A stretch of 64,000 nucleotides of DNA, from NCBI RefSeq assembly GCF_013283835.1, contig NZ_CP054052.1, forward strand, positions 1 to 64,000, given 5' to 3'. The notes under the pieces were generated by a model that ran no database searches, was not told where the DNA came from, and worked only from the letters and a program-made list of their open reading frames with translations. The stretch's first letter is position 1; each line of letters begins with the position of its first letter. Origin of the DNA: Poseidonibacter lekithochrous. GTDB lineage: Bacteria; Campylobacterota; Campylobacteria; Campylobacterales; Arcobacteraceae. Of the stretch, positions 43,813 to 53,843 are shown in pieces. The translations under genes were made by a program, and so were the position numbers.

Positions 43813-44793
43813 TTAGATTTTAACTACATATCTTCCAACAGCTCGACCTGCTAATAATAAATCGTAAGCTTTTTTGATTTCATCTAATGAAATTTCATTT
43901 GTAATACTATCTAAAGTATCAACTTTCCATTTACTAGCTACTTTTTCCCATGCGGCTTGTTTTTTTTCTAATTTACACTCAACAGAATCAATACCAATTA
44001 ATCTTACACCTCTTAAAATAAAAGGGAATACATTTGTATTTAATTCATGAGAAGATGTTAATCCACAACAAGTTGCAACACCATCATATTTGATATATTT
44101 TAAAGCATTTGCTAAAACTTCTCCACCAACTGTATCAACTACACCTGCATATTTTTCACCCATCATAGGTTTTTTAGCACCTTCATTGAAGTCGTTTCTT
44201 AATACAACATCTTTAGCACCAATCTCTTTTAAGTAATCAATTCTTTCTGCTTTTCCAGAAATTGCTACTACTTGGTATCCAATCTTACTTAAAATAGATA
44301 CAGCAATTGATCCCACACCACCAGTTGCACCTGTTACTAAGATTTCACCATCTTCTGGTTTTACATCATTTTCTATTAATTCATTTACAGATAATGCTGC
44401 TGTTAATCCAGCTGTACCGAATGTCATGATTTCTTTATCAGTAATTGCATCTGGTGTTCTAGCTACCCATGATGCTGGTACTTTTACATATTCACAATGT
44501 CCACCATCTGTATTCATTCCCATATCATAACCAGTTACTAATACTCTCTCACCTGTTTTAAATATAGATGATGTTGATTCATGAATTGTTCCTGCAACAT
44601 CAATACCTGTTACATGGGGGAAGTTTCTAGTAACTCCAGGATTTCCTACAGAACTTAAGGCATCTTTATAGTTTAAAGAAGAGTAAGTTACTTTAATTAC
44701 TACTTCATCTTCTCCACAAACTGGAACTGATACTTCTCTAACATCTGCTGAAAATTCTTTATCTGCTATTTTTTCTACTACAAAAGCTCTCAT
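43813..44793 (-). CDS. AcuI/YhdH-family acrylyl-CoA reductase-like oxidoreductase
   Basis: 326-residue medium-chain dehydrogenase without zinc. The SSLNYKDALSSVGNPGVTRNFPHVTGIDVAGT segment at about 40-70 and VTGATGGVGSIAVSILSKIGY (NADPH motif, near 150) match the YhdH/AcuI group, which reduces acrylyl-CoA to propionyl-CoA with NADPH. In DMSP-using marine bacteria this detoxifies acrylate. A general quinone-reductase-like role is the alternative. Divergent from an HxlR regulator, which probably senses the substrate or electrophile. Confidence 0.8.
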   Translation of the reverse strand: MRAFVVEKIADKEFSADVREVSVPVCGEDEVVIKVTYSSLNYKDALSSVGNPGVTRNFPHVTGIDVAGTIHESTSSIFKTGERVLVTGYDMGMNTDGGHCEYVKVPASWVARTPDAITDKEIMTFGTAGLTAALSVNELIENDVKPEDGEILVTGATGGVGSIAVSILSKIGYQVVAISGKAERIDYLKEIGAKDVVLRNDFNEGAKKPMMGEKYAGVVDTVGGEVLANALKYIKYDGVATCCGLTSSHELNTNVFPFILRGVRLIGIDSVECKLEKKQAAWEKVASKWKVDTLDSITNEISLDEIKKAYDLLLAGRAVGRYVVKI

Positions 44794-44874
44794 TTTTATC
44801 CTTTTATTTTGTTTATTCTAAAAGTTTAGCTAAAATATAACTAAACAGCAAGAACTGACAAAAAAGAAAGGTAC

Positions 44875-44888
44875 TATCTAAAAAGATA
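44875..44888. promoter_or_regulatory. Candidate HxlR operator
   Basis: TATCT-AAAA-AGATA dyad just before the HxlR gene, flanked by a repeated TACTAT. A second dyad, GTTTAG (44824-44829) and CTAAAC (44841-44846), lies nearer the AcuI-like gene. HxlR-type proteins often bind such sites in divergent regions. Confidence 0.45.
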
Positions 44889-44903
44889 CTATAGGAGTAC
44901 AAA

Positions 44904-45254
44904 ATGACAAAAAAGATTGATAATAAAATAGATGAAGTAATAGAGAAATGTCCAGTTGAGACGGCATTAGATGTATTAGCAGGAAAATGGAAAATTTTAA
45001 TTTTATGGTACTTAAGAGCTGAAACAAAAAGATTTAATGAATTACAAAAATTACTTCCAAGAACAACTCAAAAGATGTTAATACAAAAATTAAGAGAGTT
45101 AGAACAAGATGGAATTGTACATAGAGAAGTGTATCCAGTAGTACCTCCCAAAGTAGAATACTCATTAACAGAATATGGAAAAAGTTTAAAACCTATTATC
45201 AAGTCTTTATATTTATGGGGTGAAATTCACAAAGAGAGAAACTCTAATAATTAA
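44904..45254 (+). CDS. HxlR-family transcription regulator
   Basis: 116-residue winged-helix protein. The signature [22 protein letters not shown] is at residues 15-36, with the cysteine that in related electrophile sensors (such as the quinone-responsive ones) is modified. Helix-turn-helix [32 protein letters not shown] follows. Divergent from the AcuI-like gene; likely its repressor or activator in response to reactive electrophiles (inferred). Confidence 0.9.
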   Translation: MTKKIDNKIDEVIEKCPVETALDVLAGKWKILILWYLRAETKRFNELQKLLPRTTQKMLIQKLRELEQDGIVHREVYPVVPPKVEYSLTEYGKSLKPIIKSLYLWGEIHKERNSNN

Positions 45255-45264
45255 GAGTTTTTTC
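45239..45264. terminator. Bidirectional terminator after HxlR and fetB
   Basis: AAACTCT, loop of eight, AGAGTTT then TTTC; the convergent genes overlap here by 11 bp. Confidence 0.65.
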
Positions 45265-45942
45265 TTTTAGAATAAAGTATGTAATTATACTTATTCCTGC
45301 ACTTGAGAGTAACATAGCCATTATCATTATTTGATATCTTACGGCTATTAGAGGATCAACTCCTGATAGGATTTGTCCTGTCATCATTCCTGGTAGTGAT
45401 ACTAATCCTACTGCTAATAGTGAGTTGATTTGAGGTATCATACAGGCTTTAATTGATATAGCTCTAGCACTTACAAAATCTTTACTATGATTATACTCAT
45501 TTTCAAAGCGTTCAATACCTAAAGATAGAGCATTCATAATATTTGCAAATATCATACCTGCAATTGGTATTACATACTGTGGTTCGTATAAATATTCTAA
45601 ATCTAGTACTAAATATGTTGATATAAATAGATGTATTAGTCCTGATACGGCTAAGGATATAACTATAAGTGAATATTCGTATTTTGTTTTGTTTTTTATA
45701 TTGCGTAGACTTATCCAAGCAGATACAAGAATCATAAATAAAAGAATTATTCCACCTAAATATATATTCTTATTTTCAAAAAGATATAAAAGTAAATAAC
45801 CTATAAGAAGTAGTTGTATTATCATTCTACTTGTTGCATAGATTATCTCTTTTTGATTCCCTACCCATGTTTTATAGAAGTACCAAACAACTATAAGAGG
45901 TAGTATTAAATATAATAAATTTATTAATGGAATAGTTTGCAT
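45244..45942 (-). CDS. FetB-like ABC permease (iron export, UPF0014)
   Basis: 232 residues, seven hydrophobic segments; the central motif [23 protein letters not shown] and the C-terminal [34 protein letters not shown] are distinctive of the FetB/YbbM family. With the ATPase FetA it exports iron and protects from oxidative stress. No fetA gene is next to it. Last gene of the operon tonB-exbB-exbD, 18 bp after exbD, which links it to iron. Confidence 0.8.
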   Translation of the reverse strand: MQTIPLINLLYLILPLIVVWYFYKTWVGNQKEIIYATSRMIIQLLLIGYLLLYLFENKNIYLGGIILLFMILVSAWISLRNIKNKTKYEYSLIVISLAVSGLIHLFISTYLVLDLEYLYEPQYVIPIAGMIFANIMNALSLGIERFENEYNHSKDFVSARAISIKACMIPQINSLLAVGLVSLPGMMTGQILSGVDPLIAVRYQIMIMAMLLSSAGISIITYFILKEKTLNY

Positions 45943-45960
45943 AAACTATTGTATCTTGTT

Positions 45961-46359
45961 TTACTTTTTGTTTTCTTTCGTAATTAACAGTAAGTTACTA
46001 AGCTGTAATTCATTTAAAATATCAAATAATTTAACTACTCTTTCGTATTTAACTTCTTTATCAATTTTTACTGTAATAGCTGAGTCTTTTTTTATTAATG
46101 TTAATTTTGTTTTTAGTTCTTCAAAAGTAATTTTCTCAGATTTATATGCTATTTCCTCTTTAGATATTTCAATTTGAATATCTTTTTTATCAAGAACTTT
46201 TTGTGTAGATGCTGAATTTGGAAGAGATAAATTTAATATACTTTCGTTCTTTTTAAACTCACTTGTTACTATAAAAAAGATCAATAATAAAAACACCACA
46301 TCAATAAGCGGTGTTAAATCCATTGAAATTAATTCTCTTTTTTTAACTAGCCGTCTCAC
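45961..46359 (-). CDS. exbD: Biopolymer transport protein ExbD
   Basis: 132 residues. One N-terminal membrane helix, with the proton-handling aspartate in LTPLIDVVFLLLIFFIVTS (about residue 20), then a periplasmic domain. Works with ExbB to energise TonB. Overlaps exbB by 17 bp. Confidence 0.9.
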   Translation of the reverse strand: MRRLVKKRELISMDLTPLIDVVFLLLIFFIVTSEFKKNESILNLSLPNSASTQKVLDKKDIQIEISKEEIAYKSEKITFEELKTKLTLIKKDSAITVKIDKEVKYERVVKLFDILNELQLSNLLLITKENKK

Positions 46360-46882
46360 GAGTCATCCTATTTACAATTAATTGCTCAAACTTTGCCTCT
46401 AAACGTGTAAAAGAACCAGAAAGGTAGTTATATCCTACATAATGTGGAAGTGCAACTATAAGCCCTCCTACAGTTGTTATAAGTGCTAAAGAAATACCAG
46501 ATGCAAAAGAGTTAGCTCCACTTGCAAAACCAGCTGCTGCTATTGTCTCAAAAGATGATAATACTCCAATTACAGTTCCTAATAATCCAAGTATTGGAGC
46601 AATAGTTGCAATAATTTTAATAGTATTCATTCCAGACTCACAAGATAATAAATATCTAGTAGCTTTATTATATATTTCATCTTCAAGGTTTTTAAATGAT
46701 GTTGAGTGTTCTTTTTGTACTTCATTGAAAATATTAGTTACTATTTTTTGAGCTCTTTTATTTTCAATTTGAATTTGTATGAACTTCCATAATAATATGC
46801 TAAGTCCAATAACATTTAGAAATACTAGAATATACATAACATAACCACCTAGATGTATGTACTCTATTAATGAATGTTTCAC
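46343..46882 (-). CDS. exbB: Biopolymer transport protein ExbB
   Basis: 179 residues of the MotA/TolQ/ExbB family with three membrane helices: the first at 15-32, and two more in the conserved region TIKIIATIAPILGLLGTVIGVLSSFE and SLALITTVGGLIVALPHYVGYNYL. This short form is usual in Campylobacterota. Forms the proton channel with ExbD. Ten bases after tonB. Confidence 0.9.
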   Translation of the reverse strand: MKHSLIEYIHLGGYVMYILVFLNVIGLSILLWKFIQIQIENKRAQKIVTNIFNEVQKEHSTSFKNLEDEIYNKATRYLLSCESGMNTIKIIATIAPILGLLGTVIGVLSSFETIAAAGFASGANSFASGISLALITTVGGLIVALPHYVGYNYLSGSFTRLEAKFEQLIVNRMTRETAS

Positions 46883-46892
46883 TTTTTTCCTT

Positions 46893-47654
46893 TTATTTTA
46901 ATTTAAACGCAATTTGTACAGTAATATCTAAAAAATCATCTTTTATTTCTTTTGGGAAGGTTCCAAAATGATTAGTTTGTTCCAAGGCTTTTATAGCTGC
47001 TTTATCTAATCTTCTTTTTCCACTTCCTTTAGATACTTTGATATTTTCAAATAAACCATTTTTTAGAACTCTAAAAGATACACTTACTACGCCTTGCTCT
47101 TTTAGTCTTCTTGAGATATTTGGATATTTTTTGTTTCTATCAATCTTTGCTCGAAGTTTCGTAAGATATGTTTGTTTATGTTGTTTGTATTTTTGTAAAG
47201 ATTGAGCTTTATTAATAGCATTTACTTTTTTTATTTCTTTTTTCTCTATTTTTTTAACAATAGGTTTAACGACTGGTTTTTCAATAGGTTTTTTGATTAT
47301 CTTTTTTTCTATTTTTTTAGGTTTTACTTTTTTTGTTTTTTTTATAACTTTAGGTTTCTTGATAATTTTTTTAACAGGCTTTTTTTTAACGACTTTTTTA
47401 ATAACTTTTTTCTTGATAATAGGCTTTTTAATTACTTCTTTTATCTCTTCAATTTTTTTAGGTTCTGGTTTTATTTCTTTTGGTTTTTCTATTATAGGTT
47501 CTTTGTAAGTTGCCATTTGAAGACTTACTTTTTGATACTTTGGTTTATGAATTGGTTTAGGTTCTTTATTTATTACTTGAGCAAATAAGAAATAATGGGC
47601 AGTACTAATAGATATAAAGCATAATACTAAGAGTTTAAAATTCATCGGAGCCAT
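46893..47654 (-). CDS. tonB: TonB energy-transducing protein
   Basis: 253 residues. N-terminal membrane helix (about 6-25), then a long lysine- and proline-rich linker (about 30-150, repeated K-K-P and I-K-K) that spans the periplasm, and the C-terminal TonB domain with YPNISRRLKEQGVVSVSFRV and GSGKRRLDKAAIKALEQT. Couples inner-membrane energy to outer-membrane receptors. Two ATG starts three codons apart are possible. First of tonB-exbB-exbD-fetB and 46 bp after gpsA. Confidence 0.9.
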   Translation of the reverse strand: MAPMNFKLLVLCFISISTAHYFLFAQVINKEPKPIHKPKYQKVSLQMATYKEPIIEKPKEIKPEPKKIEEIKEVIKKPIIKKKVIKKVVKKKPVKKIIKKPKVIKKTKKVKPKKIEKKIIKKPIEKPVVKPIVKKIEKKEIKKVNAINKAQSLQKYKQHKQTYLTKLRAKIDRNKKYPNISRRLKEQGVVSVSFRVLKNGLFENIKVSKGSGKRRLDKAAIKALEQTNHFGTFPKEIKDDFLDITVQIAFKLK

Positions 47655-47700
47655 TTTTATTGATTTAAATGAATTTTAGTATGTATGTGTTAAAAAACTA

Positions 47701-48597
47701 TTAATTTCTTAATAGATCTTTTAAAGAATCCTGGGGACTCTTACCATCAAGAATAAGTTTTACTTCATTAGCAATTGGTGAATAAATATCATGTTCTTTA
47801 GATAAGTTATAAATAGCCTCACTTGTTTTTACACCCTCAGCTACTTCTCCTAATTCTTCTAGGATATCTTCTAAACTTTTATTAGCTGCTAATCCAAGTC
47901 CTACTCTAAAGTTTCTACTCATTGTTGAGCTTGCAGTTAAAAATAGATCACCTGCTCCGCTTAAGCCTACAAATGATGATTTTTTTGCACCAAATTTTTT
48001 ACCAAATCTTTGCATTTCTACAAGACCTCTTGAGATTAATGAAGCTTGAGCATTTTTACCAAGTTTTAGTCCTTCACAAATACCTGAAGCAATTGCTAAT
48101 ACATTTTTATATGCACCGGCAACTTCTGCACCAATTACATCAGCGCTATAGTATGTTTTGATAAAGTTTGGAAAAAATGGTTTAAATCCATCAAAGATTT
48201 TTTTTGAAGTTGAGTTTAAAACTAAAGCACAAGGTAAACCTTGAATAACTTCCGCTGCAAAAGAAGGTCCAGAAATAAATCCAATATTTGATTCTGGTAC
48301 AAATTCTGAGTAGATTTCATTTAAGAACTCCCCAGATTTTGCTTCAATGCCCTTAGAAGCTACAAGTACTTTTTGTCCTTGATACTTGAAGTTTTCTTTT
48401 AACCAAGCTCTTATTTGTTGAGCTGGGATGGCTATTACTAAATATTCACAAGCCATTGCAGTTTCTAAATCAACGAAGTTTTCTATATCTCTTGTTGTTC
48501 TAGATGTAATTAAACATTTTTGTTTTTGGCTTAGGGCAAAATGAAGTGCTTGACCCCATTTACCTGCTCCAATTACTGCAATAGTGTTTTTATTCAT
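47701..48597 (-). CDS. gpsA: Glycerol-3-phosphate dehydrogenase [NAD(P)+]
   Basis: 298 residues. Makes sn-glycerol 3-phosphate for membrane lipids. The NAD(P) motif is IGAGKWGQALHF at the N-terminus, unusual only in having K in place of the common A/S. The catalytic lysine region AGAYKNVLAIASGICEGLKLG is near 170, and SFVGLSGAGDLFLTASS follows. Shorter than E. coli GpsA (339) as usual here. 14 bp after gatB. Confidence 0.93.
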   Translation of the reverse strand: MNKNTIAVIGAGKWGQALHFALSQKQKCLITSRTTRDIENFVDLETAMACEYLVIAIPAQQIRAWLKENFKYQGQKVLVASKGIEAKSGEFLNEIYSEFVPESNIGFISGPSFAAEVIQGLPCALVLNSTSKKIFDGFKPFFPNFIKTYYSADVIGAEVAGAYKNVLAIASGICEGLKLGKNAQASLISRGLVEMQRFGKKFGAKKSSFVGLSGAGDLFLTASSTMSRNFRVGLGLAANKSLEDILEELGEVAEGVKTSEAIYNLSKEHDIYSPIANEVKLILDGKSPQDSLKDLLRN

Positions 48598-48611
48598 AAT
48601 GCCTCTTTAAA

Positions 48612-50048
48612 TTAAGATAGTCTTTGTTTTAGTAATTCATTTACTTTAGCAGGATTTGCAGCACCTTTTGATGCTTTCATAGTTTGACCTACGAAGAAAC
48701 CAATAAGTTTCTCTTTACCTGCTTTATATTGCTCTACTTTATCTTGATTTGCTGCAAGGATTCCATCAATGATTTCTAAGATAGCACCATCATCAGATAC
48801 TTGTTTTAATCCAAGTTCATCAATTACTGCATCTACTTCAGTCTCTGGTTTTTCCATTAAGTAATCAAGTACTTCTTTTGCTGCTTTTCCTGAGATTGTT
48901 CCATCTTCAATAGCTTTAATCATTGTTGCTAATTTTTTAGCCCCAACTGGTGAGTTTTCAATAGAAACACCCTCTGCAAATCTAGATGGTAATTCAACAG
49001 TTAGCCATGTAGTAGCATTTTTACCTGTAATTCCCTCACTCATCATTTCATCAAAGAAGTTTGCAGTTTCTAAGTTTGCTGTAATAACTGATGCATCATA
49101 TTCTTTGATACCGTAGTCTTTTACAAATCTTTCTTTTTTCTCATCTGGAAGTTCAGGAATTTTAGAGTATTTCTCCATCATTTCATCTGTAATAATAACT
49201 GGTAGTAAATCTGGATCTGGGAAGTATCTGTAATCAGCAGCATCTTCTTTCCCTCTCATAGATCTAGTTTCACCTTTTTCAGGATTAAATAGTCTTGTTT
49301 CTTGAACGATTTCAGTATCATGGATACCATCTTCCCAAGCTTCAATATGTCTATTTACTTCGTAGTGAATTGCTTTTTCGATGAACTTAAATGAGTTCAT
49401 GTTTTTTATTTCACATCTTGTATTTAGGTTTGTAGCCCCATGAGGTCTAATAGATACGTTAACATCACATCTAAATGAGCCTTCTTGCATGTTAGCATCA
49501 GAAATACCTAAGTATCTTACAATTGAGTGAAGTTTTTTAAGATATAAAACAGCTTCTTCAGCAGATCTCATATCTGGTTCAGATACGATTTCTAAAAGAG
49601 GAGTTCCCGCTCTATTTAAATCAACTTGAGATCCTGAAGCACCATGTTTACTTTTACCAGCGTCATTCTCTAAGTGTGCTCTTGTTACACCAATTGTTTT
49701 TTGCTTTCCATCTGGGAAATCAATAGTTAATTCACCAAGACCAACAACAGGTACTTCGAATTGAGAGATTTGGTATCCATTAGGTAAATCAGGGTAGAAG
49801 TAATTTTTTCTATTAAATATAGATTTTTGGTTAATTTCTGATTTTAATGCAGTACCTAACATAATTGCTTTATGAACTGCTTCTTTATTTAATACAGGAA
49901 GTGCTCCTGGTAATCCTAAACAAGTTGGACATACATTCGTATTTGGTTCTTCCCCAAAACTTGTTGCACAAGAACAAAAAAGTTTAGAATTTGTATTTAA
50001 TTGAACGTGAACTTCTAATCCAATAATTACTTCAAACATATCTGACAT
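48612..50048 (-). CDS. gatB: Aspartyl/glutamyl-tRNA amidotransferase subunit B
   Basis: 478 residues. With GatA and GatC it amidates Glu-tRNA(Gln) and Asp-tRNA(Asn). Signature [18 protein letters not shown] at the N-terminus, [15 protein letters not shown] (zinc cysteines), [15 protein letters not shown] and the C-terminal Yqey-like tail [25 protein letters not shown] are all present. Ten bases after the PPIase gene. Complete. Confidence 0.96.
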   Translation of the reverse strand: MSDMFEVIIGLEVHVQLNTNSKLFCSCATSFGEEPNTNVCPTCLGLPGALPVLNKEAVHKAIMLGTALKSEINQKSIFNRKNYFYPDLPNGYQISQFEVPVVGLGELTIDFPDGKQKTIGVTRAHLENDAGKSKHGASGSQVDLNRAGTPLLEIVSEPDMRSAEEAVLYLKKLHSIVRYLGISDANMQEGSFRCDVNVSIRPHGATNLNTRCEIKNMNSFKFIEKAIHYEVNRHIEAWEDGIHDTEIVQETRLFNPEKGETRSMRGKEDAADYRYFPDPDLLPVIITDEMMEKYSKIPELPDEKKERFVKDYGIKEYDASVITANLETANFFDEMMSEGITGKNATTWLTVELPSRFAEGVSIENSPVGAKKLATMIKAIEDGTISGKAAKEVLDYLMEKPETEVDAVIDELGLKQVSDDGAILEIIDGILAANQDKVEQYKAGKEKLIGFFVGQTMKASKGAANPAKVNELLKQRLS

Positions 50049-50058
50049 TTATTTCCTT

Positions 50059-50883
50059 TTATCTTACTATTTTTATATCTGCTGTTAATTTTTCTTTTTC
50101 GAAATAATCTTTAAGATATTTCTTTTCTCTTACACTCATAATATCAGTGAAAATTTTAGATTTAACTGTTTCATAATCTAAAATTGAAGTACCTTCTTTT
50201 TTGATGATGTATAAAGCGTTATAAGCTCTACTTGCTGTGAATACAGGAGTGAAACTTCCTACTTTTGTATTATTTAAAAGATATTGTAACTGAGGGTCTA
50301 AATCTTTCATTGTTAATGATAAAGTAGTTCTTTTTACATCTGCTGGTACTAATAAAGGATTTTTGATAGTATTTAATAATACACCTTTATTTCTTGCTGC
50401 ATATTGTACTAACTCAACTGTTTTAGCTGTTGCAAATTTCTTTTGATTATTTTCATAATAAATCTTCATATCATCGTCATTTGCAATTTTTAATTGACCT
50501 TTTACTATTTTTGTTAATAGTTTTTGTCTAATTACTGCGCTTTTTGCTTCTTTTTCAAATATTGAATAATCTGAATATCTTTGTTTAATGATTGATTTGA
50601 ATGCGTATACATCCATTCCATTACTAGCTGCTAGTTTTTCAATATATGCGTTTACATCGAAAACATCTGCTGTGATATTATTCTTTTTAACTAATTGTTT
50701 ATAAAGAACTTTGTCTACTAATAAACTAATTGCTTGGTTTTTATTTACTTTATTTTCAACCATTGCATTGTCTATATCAAAAAGTGTGATTGGGTCGTCA
50801 TTTACCACTATTGCTACACCATTAACTAAGCCAGCTAATGAGAAAGTAGAAGCTAAAATCAGAGATAATAAAAGTTTATACAT
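50059..50883 (-). CDS. SurA-like periplasmic chaperone / peptidyl-prolyl isomerase
   Basis: 274 residues with a signal peptide of about 18. A SurA-like N-terminal helical domain (VNDDPITLFDIDNAMVENKVNKNQAISLLVDKVLYKQL) is followed by a parvulin-like region (about 130-230), whose usual G-G-x-L-G-W signature is weak, so isomerase activity is uncertain. Likely helps outer-membrane proteins fold. Leads the operon with gatB and gpsA. Confidence 0.75.
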   Translation of the reverse strand: MYKLLLSLILASTFSLAGLVNGVAIVVNDDPITLFDIDNAMVENKVNKNQAISLLVDKVLYKQLVKKNNITADVFDVNAYIEKLAASNGMDVYAFKSIIKQRYSDYSIFEKEAKSAVIRQKLLTKIVKGQLKIANDDDMKIYYENNQKKFATAKTVELVQYAARNKGVLLNTIKNPLLVPADVKRTTLSLTMKDLDPQLQYLLNNTKVGSFTPVFTASRAYNALYIIKKEGTSILDYETVKSKIFTDIMSVREKKYLKDYFEKEKLTADIKIVR

Positions 50884-50901
50884 TAATAATCCTTATTTAT
50901 A

Positions 50902-50940
50902 AAACAGACATTTTACCAAAAAAATGGTAAATATCTGTTT
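50902..50940 (-). terminator. Terminator after the D-lactate-dehydrogenase-type gene
   Basis: AAACAGA and TTTACCA arms pair with TGGTAAA and TCTGTTT (14 pairs, small internal loop); on the minus strand it ends in TTTTAT. Separates this gene from the PPIase operon. Confidence 0.75.
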
Positions 50941-50953
50941 GTACTAAAAAAGA

Positions 50954-53794
50954 TTATGAATTTTTAGGGCTTGTAACTTGATTTATAAGATAGAAAATAG
51001 AGTTATAATCTAATCCTGATTCAGCACTTAATCCAATTTCACAAGTTTTAGAAGTTGAAAATGCCATTTTCGCACCACTTGTTTGAGTCTTTAAATTTCT
51101 TAGTGCTGACTTGTTTAATTCAGGGAAATTAAATCCTCTATCCCCTGCAAATCCACAACATTTTACATCTGCTGGGATAATTACATTTGATGAACACATT
51201 GATGCTAATTGTCTAAACTTATCATCTAGTCCCATTTTTCTTGATGAACAAGTTGTATGAATTGTAATTGGTTCATTTATTTGTTCAAAATCTAGGTCTT
51301 TACTTAGGTATTCCATAGCAAATTCAATTGGTTCATAAATATCCATATCACTTGCAAAGGCTTCCATCATTTTTTTAGTACATGGACTTGTATCACATAA
51401 TATTGGATAAGCACCAAATTCACTAGCTTCTAATAAAGCTTTTTCTAATTGAGTTGATTTTCTCTTAGATGCTTCATTGAATCCTTTTGAAGAGAATGGC
51501 ATACCACAACATAAGTCTCCTAAGTTTTCAGGGAAAACAATTTGGTAACCAGCTTTTTGTAATAATTCAACTGTTACCTCAAATAATTGTTTCTCTTCCT
51601 TACTCATTGAGCTAAGACCCATTGATCTATTGATACATGATGGGAAGTAAACAACTTTTTTATCACTTACTTTTTGCTCAAATTTTGTACTAATATTAAT
51701 AGCTTTTGGCATAGCTGGTGTCCATTTAGCTGTACTTCCATTTGTCCAAGATCTAACTGTATCAGCTACACTTTCCATACTGCCAGTACCAAGAAGTTTG
51801 TGGGCTATATTTGCTCCACCTAAACCAAATCTAACACCACTTAATGTTGTAGAGAAGTTTTTGGCTACAAAATTAGCAACTCCCTTTGCACTAGAACTAT
51901 TTTGTTCTGCTCTTAGGTGTTTAGTTAATGAACCTGTATCAATTTTAACTGGACAGGCACTTGAACATAAAGAACATGTTGCACATGTTTCAATACCATC
52001 GTATTGGTATAAATCTCTGTACTCTTTTGCTTCATCAAACTCGCCAGCTCGCTCAAGTCTTGAAATCTCTCTATTGATTACAATTCTTTGTCTAGGAGTT
52101 AAAGTAATGTCATTTGATGGACATGTAGGCTCACAGAATCCACACTCAATACATTTATCAACAATTTCATTTGTTGCTGGCATTGATTTTAAATTTTTAA
52201 GATGAGCTTCTGCGTCATCATTGATTATAACACCTGGGTTTAATAAACCTTTTGGATCGAATAAACATTTGATTCTTTGCATCATTGAATAAGCAGTTTT
52301 ACCCCACTCTACTTCAATAAACGCAGCCATATTTCTACCAGTTCCATGTTCAGCTTTTAATGAACCTTGATACTTAACAGCTACAGAATTTACAACATCA
52401 TTCATAAATTCATCATATCTTTTAACTTCACTTTCAATTGAGAAGTCTTGTGTAAATACAAAGTGGAAGTTTCCTTCTAGCGCATGTCCAAAGATTAATG
52501 CTTCTGAATAATCATGTTTTTTAAATAACTCTTGAAGCTCTAATGTGGCTTCTGCAAGAACTTCAATAGGATAAGCAACATCTTCAATAATAACTGTTGT
52601 TCCTACTTCTCTAACTGCTCCTACTGCTGGGAATAAACCTTTTCTAATTTTCCAGTATAAAGTATATTCAGCAATATTTTTTGTAAAGTAAATATCTCTT
52701 ACAACATCAAATTCTTCTAATAATTCTTCAAGCTCTGAAATTTGAGTATCTAAGGCATTTTGATCTTTTGCTCTTGTTTCAACTAATAAAGCTGTTACGT
52801 TTTTATCAAATGATTTAATAAAATCAGGCATTGCAGGATCGTTTTCAATAGAAGCTAATCCTGCTCTATCCATTAATTCAACTGCATCAACAGTAATTTT
52901 TCCTGCTTCTTTTGCAAGTTTTAATTTTGTAACTGCATTACAGGCTTCTTTTACGTCTTTGAAATACATAAGTGCTGAGGCTTTATCTTTTAAATCTTCA
53001 ACTGTATAATAAGTAATTTCTTCAATAAAGGCTAAAGTTCCCTCAGAACCTATAATTAAGTGTTGTAAAATATCAAATTCATCATCAAAATCAATTAATG
53101 AATTTAATGAGTAACCACATGTATTTTTGATTTTGAATTTTCGCTCAATTTTTGCTCTTAATTCTTCATCATTTACTGTTTCACTAGCAATTTGTTTTAA
53201 GTCAGATAAAAAGTCTTTATGAGTTAATCTAAACTCTTTTTTACTATTCTCGCAACCTGTATCAAGTTTTGTTCCATCGCTGAAAATTAACTTCATAGAT
53301 TTTAATGTTTTATATGAATTTTGAGAAATACCACAACACATACCCGAGGCATTATTTGCAGCAATTCCACCAATCATAGCAGCATTAATACTTGCTGGAT
53401 CTGGACCAATTTTTTTCCCATAAGGGGCTAATAAATTATTTGTTTGAGCACCGGTTAGTGCTGGTTCTAATGAAATTTCACTTTTATCATCAGAAATTCT
53501 AAAATTAGAGAATTTTCTTGAAGTGATAATTAAAATTGAATCACTAATAGCTTGCCCTGAAAGTGAAGTTCCAGCAGCTCTAAAAGTAATACTTAATTCC
53601 ATTTCATTTGCTAATTCAATAATAGTTTGAACTTCGCTAGCGTTATCAGTTTTGATAACTATCTTAGGAATTAACCTATAAAAAGAGGCATCTGTTCCAT
53701 ACGCTAATGTATGTAACTTGTCTGTAAAAATATTCTCAGGAGATATTTTTGTACTAATTTGATCATGAAATTTCTGATACTTAGCTTCTAACAT
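50954..53794 (-). CDS. FAD/Fe-S D-lactate (2-hydroxyacid) dehydrogenase
   Basis: 946 residues. FAD-binding PCMH domain (about 35-220, including TFRAAGTSLSGQAISDSI and AMIGGIAANNASGMCCG), FAD-oxidase C-domain (about 260-530, HALEGNFHFVF and GTGRN), then two 4Fe-4S motifs (CIECGFCEPTCP near 548, CATCSLCSSACP near 608) and two CCG domains (near 761 and 881). This is the plan of the quinone-linked D-lactate dehydrogenase of Campylobacter and Helicobacter; glycolate or another 2-hydroxyacid is possible. Next to a TRAP transporter of the organic-acid type. Confidence 0.82.
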   Translation of the reverse strand: MLEAKYQKFHDQISTKISPENIFTDKLHTLAYGTDASFYRLIPKIVIKTDNASEVQTIIELANEMELSITFRAAGTSLSGQAISDSILIITSRKFSNFRISDDKSEISLEPALTGAQTNNLLAPYGKKIGPDPASINAAMIGGIAANNASGMCCGISQNSYKTLKSMKLIFSDGTKLDTGCENSKKEFRLTHKDFLSDLKQIASETVNDEELRAKIERKFKIKNTCGYSLNSLIDFDDEFDILQHLIIGSEGTLAFIEEITYYTVEDLKDKASALMYFKDVKEACNAVTKLKLAKEAGKITVDAVELMDRAGLASIENDPAMPDFIKSFDKNVTALLVETRAKDQNALDTQISELEELLEEFDVVRDIYFTKNIAEYTLYWKIRKGLFPAVGAVREVGTTVIIEDVAYPIEVLAEATLELQELFKKHDYSEALIFGHALEGNFHFVFTQDFSIESEVKRYDEFMNDVVNSVAVKYQGSLKAEHGTGRNMAAFIEVEWGKTAYSMMQRIKCLFDPKGLLNPGVIINDDAEAHLKNLKSMPATNEIVDKCIECGFCEPTCPSNDITLTPRQRIVINREISRLERAGEFDEAKEYRDLYQYDGIETCATCSLCSSACPVKIDTGSLTKHLRAEQNSSSAKGVANFVAKNFSTTLSGVRFGLGGANIAHKLLGTGSMESVADTVRSWTNGSTAKWTPAMPKAINISTKFEQKVSDKKVVYFPSCINRSMGLSSMSKEEKQLFEVTVELLQKAGYQIVFPENLGDLCCGMPFSSKGFNEASKRKSTQLEKALLEASEFGAYPILCDTSPCTKKMMEAFASDMDIYEPIEFAMEYLSKDLDFEQINEPITIHTTCSSRKMGLDDKFRQLASMCSSNVIIPADVKCCGFAGDRGFNFPELNKSALRNLKTQTSGAKMAFSTSKTCEIGLSAESGLDYNSIFYLINQVTSPKNS

Positions 53795-53843
53795 TTGTAA
53801 TCCTTTTGGTAATTATATTATATATTTAAAAAAAAGATATCCA

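Noticed and set aside
47202-47588. Long aromatic-rich frames opposite tonB
   Set aside because: They are the antisense of the K/P-rich TonB linker (K and I codons read as F and N), so composition alone explains them.
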